64,000 nucleotides of DNA from Gibbula magus (lineage: Eukaryota > Mollusca > Gastropoda > Trochida > Trochidae): the NCBI GenBank assembly GCA_936450465.1, contig OW388298.1:4262035-4326034 (forward strand). The letters are read 5' to 3'. This document shows positions 33,343 to 42,490 of the stretch, piece by piece. The number at the start of each line of letters is the position of its first letter. Position 1 is the stretch's first letter. Below the pieces are notes generated by a model. That model ran no database searches, was not told where the DNA came from, and worked only from the letters and a program-made list of their open reading frames with translations. The position numbers and the translations under genes are program-made.

Positions 33343-34633
33343 CGAGGGGCGTTCAATAAGTGTTGCAACTTCAATATAAAACCAACTCGCGTAGTCAATT
33401 TTTTACTTTTATTTTTCAATATAGTTACCCTTCACCTCAATACACTTATTTCATTTCTCTTTAAGACTTTTGATGCCGCTTTTGTAGAAGTCTTCCGTTT
33501 GCCCCCCTAACCACGCCTCTGTGGCAGCTTTGACGTCTTCGCCATCCCGGAAGTGCCTTCCACGTAGGGCGGATTTCAGGTTTCTGAACAGGAAGTAGTC
33601 ACTGGGGGCTAGGTCTGGGCTGTAGGGTGGTTGGTTAAGCAGTTCGAATCCACAATCACGTATAGCGGCCTGTGCAACTCTTGACTTGTGGACTGGAGGG
33701 TTGTCATGCAAAATCAGAACACCACGTGTCAACATTCCACGGCGTTTCTGTCGAATTGTCTTTCGCAATTCTTGCATTAGGTTGGCATAATATTGACCAT
33801 TCATTGTAGTTTTGGTTGGCAAGTAATCAATTAATAATATGCCTTTTGCATCCCAAAAGATTGTCGCCATAACCTTGCCAGCTGATGGTTGAGTGCGAAA
33901 CTTCAGGGGAGGCGGTGAACTCGGGTGCTTCCATTGCTTGGATTCCAGTTTAGTTTCCGGGTCCCAGTGGTGGATCAAGGTTTCGTCACCTGTCACCAGA
34001 CGAGACAAAAACCTGGCTTCATCCGCATTAAACCGATCCAGGAGCTCCATGCAACTTTCGGTTCTTTTCTGGCGATCTTTTGCTGTGAGGTTTCTGGGTA
34101 CCCATCTTGCAGATACCTTGGACATACCAAGATGGTCATGAATTATTTGTTCAACACTTCCAACTGATATCTGGAATTTCAAAGACAGTTCAGAAACTTT
34201 AACACGGCGGTCAGCTAAAATTCGTCTTTCGATAGCGGCAATAACTTCCGGTAGGGTGACTTCAGATGGCCTGCCTGACCGTGGGTCATCGTCTAAGGAC
34301 TCCCTGCCCCGCTTGAACTGAAGAGACCAGCGACAAACTGTTGAAAAGTTAGGAGCATCCTTACCCATCACATTACACATACGATTATGTATTTCTGTAG
34401 CTTTGCATCCCTCTTTAGTAAGGAACTTGATCACAGCGCGTTGTTCATGTTTGAGAGAATCCATGATTATGGAGACCCCTAGATCAGCGCAGCTATTATA
34501 TCTAAATAATTGTTATGTCTAGAAATTGTTTTGACATGTGTCAATGTTATGTTTTGACTATAGTAACACCTGCTATAAGCTGACACTGTTTATGTAAACA
34601 TTAATGCATGCAACACTTATTGAACGCCCCTCG
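33343..34633 (-). mobile_element. Intact-looking mariner element
   Basis: 1,291 bp bounded by TA on both sides (33341-33342, 34634-34635). The terminal inverted repeats are identical over 25 bp, beginning CGAGGGGCGTTCAATAAGTG. The single gene on the minus strand has no stop or frameshift. Perfect termini and an open transposase point to a recent insertion, younger than the giant element that contains it. It may or may not affect the host element's promoter, since it lies just upstream of the family gene. Confidence 0.95.
33451..34464 (-). CDS. Mariner transposase, DD34D
   Basis: A 337-aa cut-and-paste transposase, which binds the terminal repeats and moves the element into TA sites. Residues 1-110 form the paired helix-turn-helix DNA-binding region, with the linker DDPRSGRPSE at 58-68. 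The conserved WVPRNLT motif is at 121-127 (family form WVPHEL). The catalytic aspartates are D160 (VTGDET), D254 (LHDNPPVH) and D289 (YSPDLAPSDY), with 34 residues between the last two, which defines mariner. HDNPPVH has proline where alanine or glycine is more usual. Length is close to the family norm (about 345). The ATG at 34462-34464 is the first in frame. All key residues are present, so activity is possible but not shown. Confidence 0.95.
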   Translation of the reverse strand: MDSLKHEQRAVIKFLTKEGCKATEIHNRMCNVMGKDAPNFSTVCRWSLQFKRGRESLDDDPRSGRPSEVTLPEVIAAIERRILADRRVKVSELSLKFQISVGSVEQIIHDHLGMSKVSARWVPRNLTAKDRQKRTESCMELLDRFNADEARFLSRLVTGDETLIHHWDPETKLESKQWKHPSSPPPLKFRTQPSAGKVMATIFWDAKGILLIDYLPTKTTMNGQYYANLMQELRKTIRQKRRGMLTRGVLILHDNPPVHKSRVAQAAIRDCGFELLNQPPYSPDLAPSDYFLFRNLKSALRGRHFRDGEDVKAATEAWLGGQTEDFYKSGIKSLKEK

Positions 34634-34739
34634 TACTATATGACAGTATTGCAATATACAAGAAGAAACGTTTACCCAACGTATATTTCTAAAAAAAACA
34701 ATTTTAGAATTATCACTTCTGCAGTACCGAATGTAAACG

Positions 34740-34843
34740 GTGATTTCATTGGCTGTCTGTAAACAGCTGGTAAGGGGCGTAACTCGTGATCACAATAAAT
34801 GTCGCTGCTTCGTTACACAATTTTCTGTGATGTTGAGGGCAAG
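34740..34843 (+). promoter_or_regulatory. Putative promoter and first exon of the family gene
   Basis: Between the mariner and the coding exon lie an inverted CCAAT (CATTGG at 34747), a GC-richer stretch and an exon-like segment from the ATG at 34799 to a donor CAAG|GTAAAA at 34843/34844. The downstream acceptor TTTTTAATTTCAG ends at 35030. Joining these two sites puts the upstream ATG out of frame with the zinc-finger exon, so the segment is either untranslated or the true coding start lies elsewhere. The donor sits in a hairpin (34838-34856 with 34870-34887). Confidence 0.35.
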
Positions 34844-35030
34844 GTAAAAAATGCATGGAATTTATTTCGATGCATTTTCACCTTGCCGTGGGAAGATGAT
34901 ATATATGTGTAAACGGCAATATCCTCTCGAATTTTGTATCGACAAAAAAACGTCTGTCAGTCTGTGTGTAAGTCTGTTTGTCTGAAAAACTTTCACCTTG
35001 GTAGTTGACGTGTCTTTTTTTTAATTTCAG

Positions 35031-35596
35031 TCTGTGCCCTCTGTCAACAAGAAACAGAAGAAAACTTACAATGTCCAGCAAAAGCTACACGGAACGCTGG
35101 GGATGGGTATGTTTCGCTTGTAAACAATTTGGAAGCATTACAGGAGTTCGGACATATTCCAATGAGTGTAGATCTCACACGTTTAGGTGGAAAAGGAAAC
35201 ATTGAAAAGTCCTTTTTTGAGAATACAGCTTCCTGGCACAAATCATGCAGTTTAAAATTTAATAACAAAGTGCTACAAAAAGCAGAAAAGAAAAGGAAAT
35301 CCTCCGAAAATCTGGGCCTGGAATTTGAATCAAAGTTTATGCAGACTAACAAAGTCAACATTGAAACAATAAGTTGCTTTCTTTGTAACAAACCAGAACC
35401 TAATGATGAACTCAGATCAGCTTCAACAATAGAGCTAGATTGTCGTGTTAGAGACTGTGCATTGAAGATTCAAGACATGGATCTTTTAGCAAAAATCAGT
35501 TGTGGAGATTTGATAGCACAGGAGGCAAAATACCATAGGCAGTGCCTCACTAAGCTTTACAGAAAAGCTACCATGGTTGAGAAAAGAAAAGAGTAA
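35031..35596 (+). pseudogene. HEEADTRM-family gene, N-terminal zinc-finger exon
   Basis: First recognisable coding exon of the giant element's gene. It opens after an acceptor at 35029-35030, and the frame starts CALCQQETEENLQCPAKATR. Two CxxC...HxxC modules are visible: CALC with WHKSC, then CFLC with YHRQC. Each could bind a zinc ion. Between them lie basic stretches (KKRKSS). Members of this family are common in cnidarians, molluscs and fish and have no known function that I can cite. The frame meets a lone TAA at 35594-35596 and then continues open in the same frame for over 1.1 kb, so the stop is a point nonsense mutation and not the true end. Confidence 0.75.
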
Positions 35597-36696
35597 GAAG
35601 ATAAAGATGGAAAAGATGAGTTATGTAAAGGTATAGCTTTTGCACAGCTAACTCAATATATTGAAGATTGCTGCCAGAAAGAAGATACATCGATCTTTAA
35701 ACTTTCAGACATAACAAGACTTTATGTCAATAGCCTATCAAGTCAAGGTGTTATTATGAACAACAGAATTCACAGCACAAGACTAAAACAGAAACTGCTT
35801 GATTTCTTTCCTGATCTACATGACTATCTGGAAGGAAGAGATACCATGCTTGTTTTTTCTCAACATGTAGGAAAAGTTTTGAAAGATTTCAAAGAAAAAG
35901 ATTATGATGAAGAAGGCCAGACTCTGTTTAAAGCTGCTAAAATCATACGAAGAGATATCTTCAACATGAAATCTGACAACCGTGGATCCTTTGATGATGG
36001 CTGCCAAAAAGAATCTATACCACAGTCGCTTCTGTCATTACTTGAAATGATTCTCGATGGAACCAATCTCAAATCTACATCACATATTACCAAGTCACAA
36101 TCATCCCTTTCATTATCACAATTGGTAGTGTTCAACAGCACCAGAAAACGCAAGGAAACTCTACTGATTCCTAGACACAGTAAAGAGAGAGAAACGCCAC
36201 TTCCATTATACATTGGATTGTACCTTCATGCAAAGACCCGGAAAAGAGAGTTGGTTGACATGCTACATGACCTTGGAATATCAGTCTCTTATGATAGGGT
36301 TTTGGAACTTTCGACGGATCTGGCAAACAAAGCATGCATTCAGTATGAACATGATGAAGTGGTATGTCCTCAACCCTTGAAATCGGGACTCTTTACAACT
36401 TCAGCAATAGACAATATAGACCATAACCCAAGTTCGACCACAGCAAAAGACTCATTTCATGGTACAGGTATTTCCATGTTTCAACATCCATCTGATGACA
36501 ATCCTGGTGTTCAAAGGGTTCCTGTATCAAGTGAAGACTATCCAAAACAGAAATCCAAGTCTGTTAGAGAGCTACCCGAGTTCTACAGAAACATTCCACC
36601 AAATGTTTTCCGGAAGGGTGATCTTATATATCCAGGACAAGTGGTTGAGAAACCAGAAGGCATGAAACTGGAAGATTTGAAAAGCCTTGAGATCAG
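35597..36696 (+). pseudogene. HEEADTRM-family gene, central region
   Basis: Continues the frame of the preceding exon without interruption to a donor (GATCAG|GTCAGT) at 36696/36697. Strongly conserved family segments are visible: SKERETPLPLYIGLYLHAKT, RKRELVDMLHDLGISVSYDR and NIDHNPSSTTAKDSFHGTG. These are not a known enzymatic motif to me. Conservation of long H/D/N-rich blocks suggests a structural or catalytic core. The intron that follows (36697-36914, 218 bp) is a clean GT-AG intron, which shows that this gene is normally spliced. Confidence 0.8.
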
Positions 36697-36914
36697 GTCA
36701 GTATTTGTCATGATTGAATATGCAAACTGTCTCCAATAATTGGTAGTTACTTGAGGTATATATTATACCCAAAAAAAAGACAAAAATTAAATATCTACCA
36801 GAAATATTTAATGCATACTTTTCAACTATATGTGTTTACTTTTTAACTAATAATTAAATGAATCAACATATATTTACCAGAAATACTTAACCTATTGGTA
36901 TCTATAAATTTCAG
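36697..36914 (+). other. Intron of the family gene
   Basis: 218 bp, AT-rich, donor AG|GTCAGT and acceptor AAATTTCAG. Removing it joins codon AG|A (arginine) and keeps the frame from the central region into WLEHVDQ. The two flanking exons are each open, which supports the call. Confidence 0.8.
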
Positions 36915-37217
36915 ATGGCTTGAGCATGTGGACCAAAGGATCATCAGAAATTCAGATGAGCCCCTGGATGTGACATGTGCAGCTTACTATGGAAATAGCA
37001 ACAACAATGAGGTTACACAATCTATATCAGCTCTTCTTCCTCTATTTAGTGCACAGGCTGAATCTGTATTAATGCTCAAGCATGGAATGAGTATGATTGA
37101 AAAGGCGACATCTTTTCTCCACCCAGATCAAGTATCTGTTGTGACAGCTGACCAACCACTGTTTGCTCTCATGAAGCAGATTCAATGGCATTATCCTCTT
37201 ACTCATGGTGAGGACAA
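36915..37217 (+). pseudogene. HEEADTRM-family gene, exon part before the insertion
   Basis: Open from the acceptor at 36914. It carries WLEHVDQRIIRNSDEPLD, SISALLPLFSAQAES and VVTADQPLFALMKQIQW, ending in THGED. The last two bases before the 3.35-kb element (AA, 37216-37217) are the first bases of a split lysine codon, and the matching rest lies at 40568-40570. So one exon is interrupted here. Confidence 0.8.
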
Positions 37218-37263
37218 CCCAGCAGGCAATTCGACGTTGAACCGACGTTGAAACGACGTCGTT

Positions 37264-37556
37264 CATCGACGTTGAAATGACGTTGTATCATGGGTGTATA
37301 TGAAATTTGCGGCGACGTCGATTATCGACGTTCAATCGACGTCGGAACAACGTTGTTGCTACGACGTTGCATCAACGTAGATTCGACGTTGCAATAACGT
37401 TGGTTCGACGTTGCATCTACGTTTATACGACGTTGCACCAACGTTGATGCAACGTCGTATCAAAAACGTTGTTAAGACGTCGATTCAACGACAATACATC
37501 GACGTCGCCGCAAATTTCATATGCAACCATAATACAACGTCATTTCAACGTCGATA
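37264..37556. repeat. Foldback region in the left end of the 3.35-kb element
   Basis: The arm at 37264-37321 (including TGAAATTTGCGGCGACGTCG) is the inverted copy of 37499-37556 with a few mismatches. The interval between them is packed with short palindromic ACGTTG/CAACGT words. The whole 290 bp could form a cruciform. Confidence 0.8.
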
Positions 37557-37711
37557 AATGACGTTCTTTCTGAGCAGTAGCAATCTCTAAAAAAAAATCT
37601 CAATTCTAAAAGTATCTCTAAAAGATAGATATTATATCTTCCGGGTTAGCTGTAGCAACAAGGGATTAGTCAAAGCAACCAAAACCGAAAAAGAAACAAC
37701 AGACAGCTAGG

Positions 37712-39723
37712 GATTAAGATTACATAATTGTTTATTCTGCCTTAAAATAACAAGAATACGCGGTTCTTTGTGTCTTCGTTTCGTCACAGCGCCATTCATC
37801 AGCTTTCTGGAAAATGAAAAAGACAACTTACACATATGAAAAAGGGAAAGAAAATCAACTTATTATTTATGTCGATGTTTCATCAAATGTATAGATCTAA
37901 TTTTCAAAAATAATCATGTTACTCATCATTCATTATCACTGTACTTTAACTATCTGAATTCTGTGTTAAATATATATGGATATTTCGGAAAATACATGAT
38001 GCATGATGAATAAGTGTATACCTGAGAAAAGATTCTGGATGGAACCTGATAGGTAACCCAGCTAATCTAGAGATGCGATAACTCCCGTCTGCAACTCTCT
38101 GCTCCACGTCTTATCCCTTCTCAAGCAGTTGACTGAAAACAGAAATTTATAATTAATCACTACAAACAGTCATACTTCTTTAACACAGTTATTAATAACT
38201 TAATAATTTACAAAGGTACATTAATCTAATGTTCAACACATCTACATATTTCAAGGAATTGATTGAAAACATATTTTATTCATTTAAGAAATGGATTGGG
38301 CACAAGTTGTGAAACTTATAGAACAAGTTGTACTGTATAGTCAGGGAAACAATTAATTTGTCAACAAATAACTGAATTTCCACCGATACCAGCTCCTATA
38401 AATAATTATATATGAATCACTTTCAGTATATCGATATATTAGCATAAATTATACATGTCAATTACGTGTACATGCACAGATATTTACCATGAAATAAGTT
38501 CTTTTGGAATCAGTATACAACTTTTCAGCATTATTAGAAATCATCTCAACAAGAAGATCATTTGAATTTAACGCATGTCATCATATAGATAGTCTGATAC
38601 TGTCATTAATTTGTTTTTGAAACCCAATCGATCATCCTGAAAAACCATGTATACTTAATTATTAGTTAATTTAATCAAATTACTGTGATTTCTGTGATTG
38701 ATAAACGGTAGAATTTTTAACATAAATTTAATGTTTTTCATAATTTAGGCTATGTTTAATTTTCTGTTTGCTATCTTGGAAATAACAGTACATTAGATCA
38801 ACATATATAGAAAGGTATGAAAAATTTAACATGGCGATCTATGGAAAATGTTTTATTCAATGTACAATGTACACATGTAGGTAAATCGGATGACATTATC
38901 TAAATTGTCCTCGGAAAATGTCATTTATATTATGTACTTCAAGCTGAGATGATTTCAAATAAAGATGAACATTTTGACATTGATCCAACAAGAACATATT
39001 TTATGAAAATTATTTATCCCAGAGTCAACTAAATTAACATGCATGTGAATGGAATTAACGTCACCGTCCGAATACTTTTTGCATCACTCTGTATATCATA
39101 TTGAAATAACGTTTAAATATAAGTGGCACAGTAATATTCATGATGCCAATTTTAGCACGCTTTTTAATCGTGTTAATATGACGCAAATAGCAATCAACAT
39201 AAACGTGTTAGCAAAGCCTGCACTCAGTGAACTTGCAAACAGCTGATCGAAGACAATACGAAATCCGCGCATCATTGTGAAAAGACACGTCACGGAGCAC
39301 TTTACGCAACACTGTAAAGAGTTTGCCCATGTTTCCAAAGCCGGGCAGGCGACACCAACATTGGTTTGCAAATAGAATGTCGTTGATCTCTTGTCAGTGA
39401 AAATAAAGTTTATGGATAGGTTAGATAGGTTAGGTAATAGTAGCACAGTCATTAAAATTCCTACTCGTTCTTCAGCAGTGTTAATAAGACTGCCGACTTC
39501 TACTGTAAACAACACGCTTCGCTTTGCGATTGAGTTAAGTGGTAGACTAGTGTGGCGGGTTTGGTTTCGACGACTTGTCCGTATTGGGTTGACTTTATTA
39601 AATATTAATGATCAAATTGTGTATAAATGCAGGAACAATAACTTACCTCAGAAAGAGAAGTGGCGACACCAGTGTCCATAATACGCAACGTAAACAGATT
39701 CCCTCTACGGCGACGTCAAACAT
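37712..39723 (-). other. Putative spliced transcription unit inside the 3.35-kb element
   Basis: Read on the minus strand. A first exon has a strong Kozak context (GCCGCCATGT, ATG at 39721-39723). It reads MFDVAVEGICLRCVLWTLVS and runs to a donor CTGAG|GTAAGT (exon boundary 39647). Exon-like segments with consensus acceptors and donors follow: 38488-38636, 38022-38132, and a terminal one starting at 37806 with an AATAAA signal at 37731-37736. Joining them gives no long frame in any combination I tried; the 38488-38636 segment has protein-like stretches (LVEMISNNAEKLYTDSKR) broken by a stop and a frameshift. It may be a non-coding RNA gene or a decayed captured host gene. Confidence 0.4.
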
Positions 39724-39780
39724 GGCGGCGAAAGTACTTGGTTTGTGACGTAATCGTTGCACACATGACGTCATAAGCTT
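39724..39780 (-). promoter_or_regulatory. CRE-bearing promoter of the minus-strand unit
   Basis: Directly upstream of the ATG at 39721-39723 (minus strand) lie TGACGTAA/TTACGTCA (39746-39753) and a perfect TGACGTCA (39766-39773). The surroundings are richer in CpG than the AT-rich flanks. No TATA box is seen at the expected distance. The arrangement of CRE, GCCGCC-ATG and donor looks like a compact animal promoter carried by the transposon. Confidence 0.4.
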
Positions 39781-40289
39781 TTGTGCTGGCGCGAAAACGT
39801 ACACAGCTTCACAAATATTTGTTACGTTTTAGAAAAGAGTCTCAAATGATAAATAAGTAAATGATTAAAATACACGGGCATACAAAATAGATTACATATC
39901 GGTTTAAAAATAAATTCCCCGTTAACTATTGAAATAATTCGTAACAGTAGCCTATCATTTGTTAAAATTACTAAATCAAATGAAAAAATATATGCACAAA
40001 TACATTTTTATTTATTGTAGACTACGTGTACATGCACATTTATATGTTTTAAAATAACATTACTCATTACGGAACATTAAAGAATATCAATGATGGATTT
40101 AACATGGTAATTTCTTATATGTCCGACGACGCCTAGATATATAGGCACCCTATAGGGCCCATAGACTTCATATCTTTATATAATAATCAAGGATAAAGGT
40201 TTGAAATATATGCCTAATAAGCCATTGCGATCGCTAATAAATGAACAGTAGGATGCAGTGAGGATCCATGTCGTTGTGAATTGTAAAAA

Positions 40290-40556
40290 CGTTGAAATGC
40301 CGTCGCAAATAGACTTATTATCGACGTCGAAAATTACAACGTTGAACAGATGTCAGATATCGACATAACACCGACGTCGAAAATACCGACGTTGAAACGA
40401 CGTCTGATATCGAATATATTATCGACGTCGAAAATAACAACGTTGAAACGACGTTGTTTTATCGACGTCGAAAAAGAGAGACGTTGAAACGACGTCGTTT
40501 TATAGTTGAACGACGTCGCGACATTATTTTAACCAAACACCAGGCACACGACGTTG
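40290..40556. repeat. ACGTY array at the right end of the 3.35-kb element
   Basis: About five diverged units of roughly 40-55 bp around TCGACGTCGAAAA and CGTTGAAACGACGT. They recur at about 40320, 40371, 40422 and 40463. The units resemble the array at the left end of the element. Such subterminal arrays often serve as transposase-binding sites; that role is inferred. Confidence 0.75.
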
Positions 40557-40567
40557 TGCCTGCTGGG

Positions 40568-40762
40568 AAGTTTGTTATTCTTCTCGGTGGCTTACATATT
40601 GAAATGGCTTTTCTCAAGCTTTTGGGTTCCTGGCTGAGGGATAGTGGCTGGACAGATATGCTAGTATCAGCAAACATTGCAACACCTGGAAGAGCTGACT
40701 CCTTCCTCAGGGCACGTCATGTGAGTCTGTGTTCTCTACCATCTCATGCTTCAAGCTTATGA
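40568..40762 (+). pseudogene. HEEADTRM-family gene, exon part after the insertion
   Basis: The frame resumes as KFVILLGGLHIEMAFLKLLG, then DSFLRARHV. It then meets a frameshift or small deletion between about 40715 and 40735, which makes it run into a false stop at 40760-40762. The segment between RARHV and LMLQAYE that family members usually have (basic, histidine-rich) is missing here, so some 20 bases were probably lost. Confidence 0.75.
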
Positions 40763-41390
40763 GTCACTTTTGCCTTCTGTAAGTTTTGATGAATGGTGTA
40801 AAATCAGTGCACAGAAATACCCAACATTCAAATATTGGTGGATAACATTCAATCTGGAAGTGTTGTTGGTGTCCTTTGTCAAATCGGAGCGTAGTGCGGA
40901 CTTCAACCTGTATGTTGAGCTGTTGGAAGCAATATCACCATGGATGTTTGCATTGGATCATACAAACTATGCCAGATGGATGATTGTCCACATACATGAC
41001 TTGAAAGCACTCAAGACAACACATCCAACGATTGAAACAGAATTCATGAAAGGAAACTTTGTTGTTCACAAAACCAAGAATGTCTTCTCAGGTCTGCCAA
41101 TAGACCAAGCACACGAACAAAACAATGCCAAAATCAAGGGGGAAGGTGGTGCTATTGGTTTAACTGAAAATGAAGCTGCCCTAAGAAGGTGGACTGTTGG
41201 TGGACCAGAAGTAGCAAGACTTCTTGAAGAATTTCAAACATCAATAGAATCATTAGGAACCTTCCATGAAGAAAACTGTCACCATGAACAAAATAATGCA
41301 ACCCAGACAAACTTTCTACATGATGTTCAAGCCCTTTCTGAAGTGATAGTCGAGTATGGAAACCCTTTCCTAGTAGTGAACTGGTTGTAA
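40735..41390 (+). pseudogene. HEEADTRM-family gene, conserved middle block
   Basis: Open in the next frame. It carries YWWITFNLEVLLVSFVKSER, ISPWMFALDHTNYARWMIVH, a KTKNVFSGLPIDQAHEQNN segment and ALRRWTVGGPEVARLLEEF. The block ALDHTNYARW...DQAHEQNN is the best-preserved part of the family here and is rich in potential metal ligands (D, H, E, N). The end (after GNPF at about 41370) is out of frame: the expected continuation ELVVITTKDVVDDSV is found in another frame. Confidence 0.8.
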
Positions 41391-41757
41391 TAACAACAAA
41401 GGATGTCGTGGATGACTCTGTTTTGAGAACACTTTAAGTAGTGGAAAAAGTCGGCAGGGACCAATATGAAGCCTTTGTGACAGAGAGGCTTGTGAACAAT
41501 CTCCCCCTTTCAGCAACACTTAAAAAAAAACCCGGCCTCTGATATCATCTCCTGAGACAAAAAAGACATCTTCAACAAAATTAAAGATAAACAGTCTCAA
41601 ACTTGACTGCAGCCTGTTTTCTCGTCTGTATATATCGTGCCAGTCAAGGGATGGAAACCTGGATGACTTTTTCAGACATGAAAACCAGTCTTGCCCACCA
41701 TCTATCTCCCATCAAGGTTCTCTACTTCCATGCGCAAAATCAGTTCTTCTGAATTGC
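41370..41757 (+). pseudogene. HEEADTRM-family gene, multiply frameshifted linker
   Basis: Recognisable pieces lie in different frames: ELVVITTKDVVDDSVLRTL, then an in-frame TAA at 41435-41437, VVEKVGRDQYEAFVTERLVN, an A-run at 41522-41530 that shifts the frame, and LDCSLFSRLYISCQSRDGNL followed by FFRHENQSCPPS. At least two single-base indels lie between 41365 and 41555. This is the most degraded part of the gene. Confidence 0.7.
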
Positions 41758-42490
41758 TTGGAAGAAATTTCACCTCCTACTGCCTCAAAACCTGATGTTG
41801 ACGTGTCAATCCTGGACGGAGCTGTGTTAGTAAACATCCTAAAGCCAGCAGCACGCATGACATTTGATGATTATGCTCACAAAGTATTCTTGAAATACCT
41901 GCAGAACATTCTGGACACGAATCAGAGAATTGATGTTGTTTGGGATGAATACAAAGTAGACAGCTTAAAAGCCAGTGCAAGAACAAAAAGAGGAATTGGA
42001 AAAAGAAGACGAGTGGAAGCCAAGTCGTATGTTCCTCAAAACTGGCAAGAATTTCTGCGATGCGATGCCAACAAGGAAGAACTGTTTGCTTTCCTCGCAC
42101 TTAAAATATCCATGGTACAAACAGACAAACAAGTTATCAGCACAAAAGGCGAACATGTGGTCTCTAATCAAAATGAAAACCTTTTGGATTTGGCACCATG
42201 TAACCACGAGGAAGCAGATACAAGAATGATGCTGCATTTGTCCAAAGCTTTGCATAAAGGATGGAAGAAGGTTTACATCCGTACTATTGACACCGATGTG
42301 GTTGTGTTGGCTGTAGCTGCATCAAGGGTTCTTGATCTTGAAGAACTGTGGGTGGGATTTGGTACAGGAAAACACTTTCGCTAAATTGCAGTCCATGAAG
42401 TAGCATCAGGTCAGGGTCCCGAGAAAAGTGAATATCTACCAATGTTTCACAGCTTTACAGGCTGTGACAGTGTGTCATCCTTTGGTGGTA
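41758..42490 (+). pseudogene. HEEADTRM-family gene, nuclease-like domain, first part
   Basis: Contains VSILDGAVLVNILKP, then RIDVVWDEYKVDSLKASAR with a basic KRGIGKRRRVE tail, CNHEEADTRMMLHLSKAL, KKVYIRTIDTDVVVLAVAA and ELWVGFGTGKHFR. A TAA at 42382-42384 replaces an expected tyrosine codon, after which the frame continues to YLPMFHSFTGCDSVSSFGG. The order VWD..LK..R, EEAD, DTD, GCD matches the acidic motifs of FEN1/XPG-type (PIN-fold) nucleases, in which these aspartates and glutamates bind catalytic metal. This is my inference from motif order; no such assignment is known to me for the family. Confidence 0.7.

Larger units (their letters stand above)
37218..40567. mobile_element. 3.35-kb element with CCCAGCAGGCA ends, inserted in the exon
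   Basis: Inverted termini of 11 bp (CCCAGCAGGCA at 37218-37228, TGCCTGCTGGG at 40557-40567) are flanked by AA on both sides (37216-37217, 40568-40569). Removing the element and one AA restores the exon frame across GED-K-FV. Inside each end lies a dense array of ACGTY words: 37230-37570, which includes a 58-bp inverted pair, and 40290-40560, which has roughly 50-bp repeats around TCGACGTCGAAAA. No transposase is recognised, so it is probably non-autonomous. The middle holds a minus-strand spliced transcription unit (37712-39723). Superfamily unknown; a 2-bp AA duplication is unusual and could be a remnant. Confidence 0.85.

Noticed and set aside
33893..34167. Plus-strand frames of 80-82 codons within the mariner
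   Set aside because: Antisense shadows of the transposase gene.
39138..39515. 125-codon minus-strand frame inside the 3.35-kb element
   Set aside because: No recognisable family, and it lies in what looks like the first intron of the minus-strand unit. Kept only as a possibility that it is an alternative exon.
41777..42255. Minus-strand frames of 96-107 codons
   Set aside because: Antisense to the well-conserved nuclease-like part of the family pseudogene.
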